A DNA stretch of 64,000 nucleotides from Oscillospiraceae bacterium (GTDB lineage Bacteria; Bacillota; Clostridia; Oscillospirales; Ruminococcaceae): the NCBI GenBank assembly GCA_014799385.1, contig JAAVIC010000003.1, positions 84,644 through 148,643 on the forward strand, read 5' to 3'. Positions 51,321 through 58,535 of this stretch are shown one piece after another. Made by a program: the position numbers and the translations under genes. Each line of letters starts with the position of its first letter. Position 1 is the first letter of the stretch. The notes under the pieces were generated by a model. That model saw only the letters and a program-made list of their open reading frames with translations. It did not search any database and had not been told where the DNA came from.

Positions 51321-52007
51321 TTGAAAGGACCATTACTTGAACTGTTTGATTGTTTTGCCGGAAGAGAAACCCCGATGATGGTTGTTCTGAGTTTTTTCTC
51401 TACATTTGTGGTACTGTTCCTGTGTTTTCCGATACGCGCTTATTGCCGCGGGTTTGTTGCCAAAAAACTGGGAGATGACTCCGCCGAAAGAGCGGGTATG
51501 CTGACGCTGAATCCCTTGGCTCACATCGACCCGCTGGGCGCGTTGTGTATGTGCATTTGCTGCATAGGGTGGTCAAGATACACGCCGGTGAACCCTGCGC
51601 TCTGCCGCAAGGTTTCGCAGAAACAGGCAGTGATATTGATTTCGCTTACCGGTCCCTTATCACTTGTCGTGTTGGGATATATAATGATGCTTATCGGAAA
51701 GCTCGTTATCGGCGCGGCGCCTACTTCCGAGGCTCTGATGTGGATTTTCATCGGATTGGCAAGTGCCGCGCAGATAAGCGTGTATCTTGCTGTTCTGAAC
51801 ATTCTGCCCATACCGGGATTTGACGGTTACGGTATAATCCAGTGGTTTCTGCCGCACCGCGTCACTTATTGGATCGAAACACATGCGCAGATCATTAATT
51901 TCATATTCTTCGTTCTGTTGATTTCAGGAGTTCTCAGCAGACCGCTGTTTTTCCTCTCCGACGCGGTTATGAGGTTTCTGAATTTCGCAACGGGATTTAT
52001 CGGTTGA
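51321..52007 (+). CDS. Site-2-protease (M50) family protein lacking the HExxH motif
   Basis: 228 residues with five to six membrane helices and the M50 framework: KKLGDDSAERAGMLTLNP, AHIDPLGALC, then NILPIPGFDGYGI. Where active members have HEFAH before this, it reads RAYCR (residues 39-43), so both zinc histidines and the catalytic glutamate are gone. It should not be a protease. Its place before scpA-scpB is the standard position of the active family member. TTG start with ribosome site gggaggt. Confidence 0.85.
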   Translation: MKGPLLELFDCFAGRETPMMVVLSFFSTFVVLFLCFPIRAYCRGFVAKKLGDDSAERAGMLTLNPLAHIDPLGALCMCICCIGWSRYTPVNPALCRKVSQKQAVILISLTGPLSLVVLGYIMMLIGKLVIGAAPTSEALMWIFIGLASAAQISVYLAVLNILPIPGFDGYGIIQWFLPHRVTYWIETHAQIINFIFFVLLISGVLSRPLFFLSDAVMRFLNFATGFIG

Positions 52008-52008
52008 T

Positions 52009-52740
52009 ATGACGGAACTGAATTTCAAGCTCGATGTATTTGAAGGTCCGCTGGATCTGCTGCTTATGTTGATTCAAAAGCATAAGCTGAACATCTATGA
52101 CATCGAGATAACCGTACTGCTCGACCAGTTTTTGCTGTACCTCGAACGTATGACGGAGGCGGACATTGAAGTAACCGCGGACTTCCTGGATATGGCGGCG
52201 CGGCTGATTCTGATAAAATCCGCAGCTCTGTTGCCCAAGGAAGAGGCGGAAAAACTCAAAAAGGAGCTTCAGGGCGCGCTGATTGAGCTTGCCGTGGCAA
52301 AGACCATGGCGGCGCGGCTGAAAAAGCGTTGGCAGGGGGATACGATTTACGTCCGCAGCCCCGTTGAGTTGGACATCGACAGCACCTACCGCCGCACACA
52401 TCAGCCCGAGGAGCTGCAGCTTGCATACGGCGCGGTCGCGGAGCGGTCACGGAAAAAGGCGAACTACAACCGTCCGCCCGCCGCGCCTGTGGTGGAGAAA
52501 AGCTATGTTACCGTGTTCACGGGTGTTGTGGGGATTCTCAAAAGTCTGCGAAAAAATACCGTAGTCCCGCTGACGGAGCTGTATAGCGGTATGTCGCGCT
52601 CACGTAAGGTAGCGATATTCCTGGCGGTGTTGGAGCTTTCCAAGGACGGCAGGATCATCATCAGCGAGGACGGCGCAAGCGTGCGGCTTGCAACTGCCGC
52701 AGACAGAGAGCGGATTTACGGGGAAGATGATGAAAAGTAA
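52009..52740 (+). CDS. scpA: Segregation and condensation protein A
   Basis: Kleisin subunit of the Smc-ScpAB condensin. N-terminal FKLDVFEGPLDLLLMLIQKH binds the Smc neck. The middle region and the C-terminal winged helix (FLAVLELSKDGRIIISED) complete the 243-residue protein. Starts one base after the M50-like gene. Confidence 0.95.
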   Translation: MTELNFKLDVFEGPLDLLLMLIQKHKLNIYDIEITVLLDQFLLYLERMTEADIEVTADFLDMAARLILIKSAALLPKEEAEKLKKELQGALIELAVAKTMAARLKKRWQGDTIYVRSPVELDIDSTYRRTHQPEELQLAYGAVAERSRKKANYNRPPAAPVVEKSYVTVFTGVVGILKSLRKNTVVPLTELYSGMSRSRKVAIFLAVLELSKDGRIIISEDGASVRLATAADRERIYGEDDEK

Positions 52741-52802
52741 ATGTAACGCAATAACGACGCATTTGGAGCGTTATAACCTAAAGCAACATTTCGGTGTTTC
52801 GT

Positions 52803-52899
52803 GCAAATCGCGAAAGCGAGCGGGGAAGCGCAGCGCAGCGGAGCTTTCACGCTCGGCTAGCGAACGGAGCGACAGCGGAGTGAGCGGTTCGCAATTTGC
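52803..52899 (+). repeat. Structured leader element, copy 7 (between scpA and scpB)
   Basis: Outer stem GCAAATCGCGAA (52803-52814) / TTCGCAATTTGC (52888-52899, one G-T pair). Internal arms include GAGCGGGGAAGC...GCTTTCACGCTC and a second imperfect hairpin around CGAACGG...AGCGGTTCG. Preceded by the AT-rich module ggagcgttataacc. It separates two genes that are usually contiguous, and ends 23 bases before the scpB start. Confidence 0.83.
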
Positions 52900-52922
52900 T
52901 ATTAAAATAGGGGTGACAGAGA

Positions 52923-53516
52923 GTGAAATTCAGCGAGGGAATGGCGGCTGTTGAGGCGGTTCTGTTTGCGTGCGGAGAGCCAATTGAGGCGGACAAGCTC
53001 TCCGCCGCGTGTGAAATCGAGAAAGAAACGGTTTTGCGTATTGTGGAACGTTTGAACGCGCGCTATGACGAGCAGGGAAGCGCGTTCACTATCGGAAAAC
53101 TTGGTGAAAGCTTCCAGATGATGACCAAGCCCGATTTCGCGCGGTATATCAAGACCGCGATGGAAACGCGCCGTCAAGCTCCGTTGTCGCCCGCCGCGCT
53201 GGAGGTGTTGGCGATTGTCGCGTACAATCAGCCTGTCACGCGCGGTTTTGTAGACCAGGTTCGCGGTGTGGACAGCAGCGGCGTTGTGCGAAGTCTTGTG
53301 GAGCGGAATCTCCTTGAGGAGCACGGGCGGCTGAACGATGTTCCGGGGCGACCTATCGCCTATCGAACCACGGATAACTTTCTGCGGTGCTTTGGGCTGT
53401 CAAGTCTGGAAAATCTCCCGCCGATTCCCGGCAGCACCGACCAGATCGACCTTGAGGAGTACGAGGAAATGACATACGATGGCAATCCGACGGAAATCTC
53501 GGAGGAAGAGCAATGA
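52923..53516 (+). CDS. scpB: Segregation and condensation protein B
   Basis: 197 residues with two winged-helix domains: EAVLFACGEPIEADKLSAAC and ALEVLAIVAYNQPVTRGFVDQVRG (shown as LEVLAIVAYNQPVTRG), then LEEHGRLNDVPGRPIAYRTT. Dimeric partner of ScpA. Start GTG 52923; the next in-frame ATG is 18 bases on. Overlaps the next gene by 4 bases (ATGA). Confidence 0.94.
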   Translation: MKFSEGMAAVEAVLFACGEPIEADKLSAACEIEKETVLRIVERLNARYDEQGSAFTIGKLGESFQMMTKPDFARYIKTAMETRRQAPLSPAALEVLAIVAYNQPVTRGFVDQVRGVDSSGVVRSLVERNLLEEHGRLNDVPGRPIAYRTTDNFLRCFGLSSLENLPPIPGSTDQIDLEEYEEMTYDGNPTEISEEEQ

Positions 53517-54259
53517 CGGGGCTGTTGATTGCCGCGGCGGTTTTGTTGGTGGTGCTGCTGATTCTCGTGGGGCGGGTCACGGTGATTTTCGATTACGGCG
53601 AGGAGTTGTATTTGAAGGTATCCTACCTGATGTTCACGGTGTTCAAAATCCCCGCGAAACGAAAAAAGACCGCCAAGAAGGACAAGAAAGCGGAAAAGTC
53701 CGCGAAGAAAGCCGCCAAATCCGCAGAAAAGGCAGAGGAAAAATTCGAGGACTCAGCGAAGAAGGAAGAGAAATTCGCGGAAAAGTCGGAGAAGTCCTCC
53801 GAAGAATCGGAGAAGCCCGCGAAAAAAGCGGAAAAATCCGTGAAAAAGCCCAAGCCGAATCTGTCGGATATTCTTGCGTTGGTGAAGCTCGCGCTGGACA
53901 GTATAGGAAAGCCGCTGAAACGCATTCTCAAACGCACGGAGATTTTACATCTGCGGTTGGAAATAGTATGCGGCGGAAGCGACGCTGCAAAGGCTGCGCT
54001 GAACTTCGGCGCAACGAATATTCTTATTGGAAACGCGCTCGGTTGGATCGACAACTTTTTCACGCTCAAAGTGCCAGACAGAATAAATATCGGTGTGGAT
54101 TTTCAGTGTGAGCAGACGGAATATTCCGCTTATTGCGAGGTTCGATTGTCGCTTGCGGCAGCATTGGGATTTTTGTTTTCAATAATCGGCCGCGCCGTGA
54201 AACATTACGGCAGCCACAAGGAAGCGAAAATCGCGCTGAAAAAGGTGCTCAACAAGTAA
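53513..54259 (+). CDS. DUF2953 family protein
   Basis: 248 residues: N-terminal membrane helix (LLIAAAVLLVVLLILVG), a short beta region (VIFDYGEELYLKVSYLMF), and then about 70 residues composed almost only of Lys, Glu, Ser and Ala (about 46-115). The DUF2953 core follows (LRLEIVCGGSDAAKAALNFG, DRINIGVDFQCEQTEY). In spore formers this family is commonly next to ytfJ, as here. Confidence 0.85.
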   Translation: MTGLLIAAAVLLVVLLILVGRVTVIFDYGEELYLKVSYLMFTVFKIPAKRKKTAKKDKKAEKSAKKAAKSAEKAEEKFEDSAKKEEKFAEKSEKSSEESEKPAKKAEKSVKKPKPNLSDILALVKLALDSIGKPLKRILKRTEILHLRLEIVCGGSDAAKAALNFGATNILIGNALGWIDNFFTLKVPDRINIGVDFQCEQTEYSAYCEVRLSLAAALGFLFSIIGRAVKHYGSHKEAKIALKKVLNK

Positions 54260-54372
54260 GGGTTATTTTAGTCAACGTGATAACAGCGCGGTTTTGCGCA
54301 TAATAATCCAAATTAACTTGTCGGCAGCAAGGCTATGGGCGTTAAAAAATTATCAACCTATTGGCAACGCAG

Positions 54373-54486
54373 GCAAATTCAAAACGCGAGCGATGCGCAA
54401 CACCGAGAATCGGTGTTGCGGGTCGCTCAGATAGCGCGTACGAAATTGGACGAAGTCCAATTTCGTGGGTGCGGTTCGCGGTTTGC
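54373..54486 (+). repeat. Structured leader element, copy 8a
   Basis: Left arm GCAAATTCAAAACGCG; right arm CGCGGTTTGC is imperfect. Hairpin 1 GAGCGATGCGCAACACCG/CGGTGTTGCGGGTCGCTC and hairpin 2 CGAAATTGGAC/GTCCAATTTCG are clear. It is followed 22 bases later by copy 8b, a head-to-tail tandem. An AT-rich module with tataatcc-like sequence precedes it. Confidence 0.8.
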
Positions 54487-54507
54487 AATTTAAAATAAGT
54501 AACGCGG

Positions 54508-54602
54508 GCAAATCCCGCAAGCCGCTGCGGAAGCGAAGTGAAACGGAGCTTTCGCAGCGAGCTAGCGCAAACGCGAAGCGTTTGCGGCGGTGCGGGATTT
54601 GC
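54508..54602 (+). repeat. Structured leader element, copy 8b (before ytfJ)
   Basis: Outer stem GCAAATCCCGCA (54508-54519) / TGCGGGATTTGC (54591-54602), perfect. Hairpin 1 GCTGCGGAAGC...GCTTTCGCAGC and hairpin 2 CGCAAACGC/GCGTTTGCG. Its arm reads CCCGCA/TGCGGG where copy 2 has TCCGCA/TGCGGA, again compensatory. Ends in aaggag; the ytfJ ATG is 23 bases past the arm. Confidence 0.87.
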
Positions 54603-54625
54603 AAATTTAGATAAGGAGAAGAATT

Positions 54626-55066
54626 ATGGCACATCCTATTGAAGGTATTATGGGAATTTCTATGGACAAAATCCGCGAGATGGTGGATGTAAACACCATC
54701 ATCGGAACTCCGATCGTAAGCGAGGGTACAACGATTATCCCCGTGTCAAAGGTGTCGTTCGGATTCGCGAGCGGCGGCAGCGATCTGCCCACTCAGGCGG
54801 CGGAGAAGTTCGCCGGCGGAAGCGGCGCGGGTGTTACCGTAAAGCCGGTTGCGTTTATCGTAATCAAGGCGGACGGCGATGTGGAGCTGCTTGAGCTTGG
54901 CAACAGCAAGTCCTCGCCGCTGGAGGGCGCAATTGACGCAATCCCCGGACTTATCGAGAAAATCAAGGGTATGGCGGCGGACAAGAAGGCAGCTAAGGAT
55001 TCCAAGAAAACCGATAAATCCGAGGAAAACGATAAGGATAAGAAAGCGGAAATCGGCGGGGAATAA
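54626..55066 (+). CDS. ytfJ: GerW family sporulation protein (YtfJ)
   Basis: 146 residues. HPIEGIMGISMDKIREMVDV, IIGTPIVSEGTTIIPVSKVS, GFASGGSD and FIVIKADGDVELLEL match the YtfJ/GerW family, required for normal spore germination. The C-terminal ~35 residues are Lys/Asp-rich. Follows DUF2953 and precedes dacF, a common arrangement. Confidence 0.93.
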   Translation: MAHPIEGIMGISMDKIREMVDVNTIIGTPIVSEGTTIIPVSKVSFGFASGGSDLPTQAAEKFAGGSGAGVTVKPVAFIVIKADGDVELLELGNSKSSPLEGAIDAIPGLIEKIKGMAADKKAAKDSKKTDKSEENDKDKKAEIGGE

Positions 55067-55088
55067 TTCGAGTTTTTCTGCGCAAAAT

Positions 55089-55126
55089 ACTCCTAAAATG
55101 CGGTAGTAATACCAATATTTAGGAGT
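55089..55126 (+). promoter_or_regulatory. Hairpin that covers the dacF ribosome site
   Basis: ACTCCTAAA (55089-55097) pairs with TTTAGGAGT (55118-55126), and inside it GGTA/TACC pair. The right arm contains the AGGAG that serves as ribosome site for dacF (ATG 55134). If formed in the mRNA, it would hide that site. It may also act as a weak terminator for ytfJ, but no T-run follows. Confidence 0.6.
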
Positions 55127-55133
55127 TGAGCAA

Positions 55134-56252
55134 ATGAAAAAGATAATTTCGGTTTTGGCGGCAATCGTGTTGATAGCACCGTTTACACGGATTCGCGCAG
55201 ATGCGGCGATTTCGGGAATCTCAGCGGTTTCTGCGGTGGTAATCGAGGCGGAAACCGGCACGGTGCTGTACTCCAAGAATATGGACGAGCAGCGCGCGAT
55301 GGCTTCCACAACCAAAATAATGACGGCGATATTGACGATTGAGGCGGGCGACCTCGACCGCGAGTTCACTGTGGACAGCTACGCGATTATGGTTGAGGGA
55401 ACGTCCATGGGCTTGCGCGAGGGCGACCGTGTGTCGCGGCGTGACTTGCTTTACGGAATCCTGTTGCCCTCTGGTAATGACGCGGCAAACGCGGCGGCGG
55501 TGTCCGTGTCGGGGAGTATGAGCGCGTTCGTGAAGAAGATGAATGCCAAAGCCGCCGCGCTGGGGCTTAAAAACACACACTTCGCGACTCCCTCGGGGCT
55601 TGACGCGGAGGGGCACTACACCACGGCTTACGATTTGGCGATGCTGGCGGCTTACGCGATGAAAAATCCGATTTTCAGAGAGGCTGTTTCCTGTCAATAT
55701 AAGGAAGTTGAATTCGGAAATCCGCCGTACAAGCGCACGCTTTATAATTCCAACAAAATGCTGAAGCAGTATGAGGGCGCGATTGGCATTAAAACTGGCT
55801 TTACCGATAACGCGCGGCGGTGTTTGGTTTCGGCGGCGCAGCGTGACGGCGTGGAACTTATCGCGGTTACGCTGAACGCTCCCGATGACTGGAACGACCA
55901 TAAGAAGATGTTGGATTACGGATTCACGCAAGTGACCGCGTATGACGCGGACACAGGCTGCTCCGCAAAGGTTTCGGTCGCGGGAACGGGGAAGGAAGTC
56001 GGCGTTTACGCGGATAAGGCTACAATCTCGCTCACTTCATCACAGCGGCAAAGACTGGAGCGGCGCATACTGCTGCCGCAAATCGTTTACAATGATGTCC
56101 AAAAGGGCGATAAGCTCGGCTCTATTGAGTTTGTGCTTGACGGAAAAACCGTCAAATCCGTGCCGCTTTACGCGGCAGATTCGGTTGAATCGGAGAAGAA
56201 CGGGCTGTCATTGTGGAGCAGATTTTTGCGGTTCTTTGGAATATACGTGTAA
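55134..56252 (+). CDS. dacF: D-alanyl-D-alanine carboxypeptidase (DacF/PBP5-like)
   Basis: Serine DD-carboxypeptidase trimming peptidoglycan stem peptides. Signal peptide (MKKIISVLAAIVLIAPF). Active-site motifs: STTK (SxxK) in MASTTKIMTAIL, SGN in LLPSGNDAAN, KTG in AIGIKTGFTDNARR. C-terminal PBP5-type domain and a hydrophobic tail helix (SLWSRFLRFFGIYV). 372 residues. Next to ytfJ; DacF-type enzymes act in the spore cortex. Confidence 0.93.
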   Translation: MKKIISVLAAIVLIAPFTRIRADAAISGISAVSAVVIEAETGTVLYSKNMDEQRAMASTTKIMTAILTIEAGDLDREFTVDSYAIMVEGTSMGLREGDRVSRRDLLYGILLPSGNDAANAAAVSVSGSMSAFVKKMNAKAAALGLKNTHFATPSGLDAEGHYTTAYDLAMLAAYAMKNPIFREAVSCQYKEVEFGNPPYKRTLYNSNKMLKQYEGAIGIKTGFTDNARRCLVSAAQRDGVELIAVTLNAPDDWNDHKKMLDYGFTQVTAYDADTGCSAKVSVAGTGKEVGVYADKATISLTSSQRQRLERRILLPQIVYNDVQKGDKLGSIEFVLDGKTVKSVPLYAADSVESEKNGLSLWSRFLRFFGIYV

Positions 56253-56500
56253 ATTGGCTCTCTGAGCGGGTTTGCGGATTTTCGAGCGCGGTAAAACGCG
56301 TCAAATCGTTTGTGGGAGCGGGTTTGCGCGGTGTTGATTTTGGTTGAAAAAAGGTAATTTTTTTCGCGGAATTTGAGAATGCCTGCAAACCCTCTCCGGG
56401 AGCGGGTTTGCGAGATTCAACACGTGCAAAAACACGTCAAAATGTTTCTTAGAGCCATTTCGGAGCGTTCCGCTCCGAATACATATTTTATGAGGTTGAA
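56253..56500 (+). other. Intergenic stretch with triple GAGCGGGTTTGCG motif
   Basis: No gene. GAGCGGGTTTGCG occurs at about 56262, 56318 and 56390, each followed by different sequence. AACACGTGCAAAAACACGT is another local repeat. GGAGCGTTCCGCTCC (about 56461-56475) is a near-perfect palindrome before rluB. Resembles the repeat-laden gap at 4666-4940 in style. Confidence 0.45.
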
Positions 56501-57238
56501 ATGGAAAAAGTACGTATTCAAAAGATAATCGCAGACAGCGGGCTTTGTTCGCGGAGAAAAGCCGAGGAGCTGATTTCACAAGGCGCTGTTACCGTTAATG
56601 GGCGTCCGTGCTCTCTCGGTGATAAAGCGGATTCCGCTCGGGATATTATCGCGGTGAACGGCAAGGTCATTGCCGAAGCTCCTGTTCAGAAACGATACAT
56701 TATGCTGAATAAACCGCGCGGATACATCACATCTATGTCGGACGATCAGGGAAGAAAAATCGCCGTGGAGCTGCTTGATGGCGTTCCCGAGCGTGTTGTT
56801 CCCGTGGGGCGGCTTGATAGAAACTCCGAGGGGCTATTGTTGTTCACGAATGACGGCGAGTTTGCGAACGAAATCACGCACCCCTCGCACCACGTCAGCA
56901 AGACCTACCGCGTGACGATTGACGGATTGGTTTCCGAGGAGCAGCTAACGCGGCTGAGTACGGGCGTAAAACTGGACGATGGCAAAGTCACTCTTCCGTG
57001 CACGGTTGAGGTGATCACCGAGGAGCCGGGGCGCACGGTTCTGCGAATCGTGATTAAACAGGGGCTAAACCGCCAGATACGCAGAATGTGCGACGCGGTG
57101 GGCTTAAAAGTCGGCAGATTGCGCCGTGTTGCAATCGGCAGCGTGAAGCTGGGAATGCTGAAAACAGGCGAGTGGCGCGATCTCACGAAAGAGGAGCTGA
57201 AGTCGCTCCGTAACGCGATTGGAAAGAGGAGCAGATGA
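56501..57238 (+). CDS. rluB: Pseudouridine synthase, RluB/RsuA family
   Basis: 245 residues. N-terminal S4 domain (RIQKIIADSGLCSRRKAEEL), then the RsuA-type catalytic core: MLNKPRGYITS and VGRLDRNSEGLLLFTNDGE with the catalytic aspartate in GRLDRNSEG, and NRQIRRMCDAVGLKVGRLRR. Acts on 23S (RluB) or 16S rRNA. ATGA overlap with the next gene. Confidence 0.93.
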   Translation: MEKVRIQKIIADSGLCSRRKAEELISQGAVTVNGRPCSLGDKADSARDIIAVNGKVIAEAPVQKRYIMLNKPRGYITSMSDDQGRKIAVELLDGVPERVVPVGRLDRNSEGLLLFTNDGEFANEITHPSHHVSKTYRVTIDGLVSEEQLTRLSTGVKLDDGKVTLPCTVEVITEEPGRTVLRIVIKQGLNRQIRRMCDAVGLKVGRLRRVAIGSVKLGMLKTGEWRDLTKEELKSLRNAIGKRSR

Positions 57239-57555
57239 TTGAGATTTTGCAGAACAAGACGAACACGCAGAAAATCGAGTTCAATGCGCGTGACGGTGAG
57301 GAGGTTCTCGGTCGGATCGCGGGTATTTTGGACGGCGATGAGTTCGTGGTGGACGAGCTGTGTTGCGAGGACTTTTTCACGGATGGTCTGACGCGCGCGA
57401 TTCTGAACCTGATGTCCCTCCACGGAATCGACAAGGCGCGGTTTGAGCTTCCGAACGCTGATTTGGAACGGCTGCGCGGACTGGGCTTTATCAGCGCAAA
57501 CCCGCAAATCGAGAGCATTAACGCGTTTTTTGATAAGGGCTGCAACGGGCATTGA
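57235..57555 (+). CDS. Hypothetical protein
   Basis: 106 residues, coupled to rluB by a 4-base overlap. Sequence KIEFNARDGEEVLGRIAGIL, FVVDELCCEDFFTDGLTRAI, LNLMSLHGIDKARFELPN and FDKGCNGH has the feel of a small acyltransferase-like fold (two strands, a helix, a strand), but no conserved acetyl-CoA motif is visible. Function unknown. Confidence 0.78.
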   Translation: MIEILQNKTNTQKIEFNARDGEEVLGRIAGILDGDEFVVDELCCEDFFTDGLTRAILNLMSLHGIDKARFELPNADLERLRGLGFISANPQIESINAFFDKGCNGH

Positions 57556-57595
57556 TGATTGTTTCCAAGGCGTGTGAATCTGTGAGGATACGGAG

Positions 57596-58333
57596 TTGAA
57601 AAACAGAACTGTTTTCGTGTGGACGGTATTGGTATGGGGAATCTCTTTCGCTTGCTATCTGCCAACACTTTTGGAAAAAAACGGCATAGATGTGCCGAAA
57701 ACGTTTATTGCCGCGAAATACTTGTTTGTTATCGTTCCGCTTGTGGTATCGGTAGCCTTTGCGACATTGCGCGGTAGGTTCAAGAAATGGTTCGCGGAGC
57801 TGTTTGCCGAAAAGATACGGTTAAAGCCAATTCTTTTCTGTGCCGCAACTGGCGCGGTCGGACTGAGTTTTTCGTTCGTTTATTCACTGATTGCGGGCGA
57901 ACGGAAGCTTTTTGCCGATGCTTTTCCCTCGGTTCTCTCGATTGTTGCGGGATGTGTCTACCTGTTTGTTACGGCTTTAGCGGAGGAAAGTGCTTGGCGG
58001 GGATTTCTGCTGAACAATCTGTCAACCGAAAGGGGAGAGCCGTTCGCGCTGATATATACAAGCGTGGTATGGGCGGTTTGGCACATACCTATGTGGACAA
58101 TCAGAAATTCCCTCGGGGTTGGGGAAGCCGCGTTCTATTTTAGTTGGACAATTTTGATTTCGTTGGTGATTGGCAAATTTTACCTTACGAGTAAAAATCT
58201 TATAATAACCGCCTTGATACATATGCTCTTTAATGTCTGCTTTATTGCGCCTGTACAGTATAATGTCATTTTAGCGGTAGTTGGGGCAGCCGCGATGTTC
58301 CCGGTATTTATGCGGGAACATCGGAAAAAGTAA
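57596..58333 (+). CDS. CPBP family intramembrane metalloprotease
   Basis: 245 residues, about seven membrane helices. The three CPBP motifs are intact: EESAWRGFLLNNL (EExxxR), the second in SVVWAVWHIPMW (histidine) and HMLFNVC (HxxxN). Such proteases process prenylated-like or bacteriocin-related targets, or act as immunity proteins. TTG start with gagga 7 bases upstream. Confidence 0.88.
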   Translation: MKNRTVFVWTVLVWGISFACYLPTLLEKNGIDVPKTFIAAKYLFVIVPLVVSVAFATLRGRFKKWFAELFAEKIRLKPILFCAATGAVGLSFSFVYSLIAGERKLFADAFPSVLSIVAGCVYLFVTALAEESAWRGFLLNNLSTERGEPFALIYTSVVWAVWHIPMWTIRNSLGVGEAAFYFSWTILISLVIGKFYLTSKNLIITALIHMLFNVCFIAPVQYNVILAVVGAAAMFPVFMREHRKK

Positions 58334-58447
58334 AGATATGTGCGTATGGTCGCGTATATTTCAAGACATCTTTTTGTAAAAATCACCAAAAAATGACGGT
58401 TGAATTATATCAAAACGGAAAAAATCAAAATTCGCGAAAAAATACAC

Positions 58448-58476
58448 TTGTTATTTACGCGGCGATGTAGTATAAT
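58448..58476 (+). promoter_or_regulatory. Sigma-A promoter of the transcarboxylase-like operon
   Basis: TTGTTA (58448-58453), 17 bases, TATAAT (58471-58476), about 60 bases before the next ATG. A good gaggg ribosome site follows. Confidence 0.85.
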
Positions 58477-58535
58477 TAATATGGATATTTTTTTGGCATT
58501 GGTTTGCCATACTTATTATAAATGGAGGGCAAAAG

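Noticed and set aside
7348..54602. Family-1 elements as CRISPR or insertion sequences
   Set aside because: No regular spacers, no cas or transposase genes, and strict placement before start codons.
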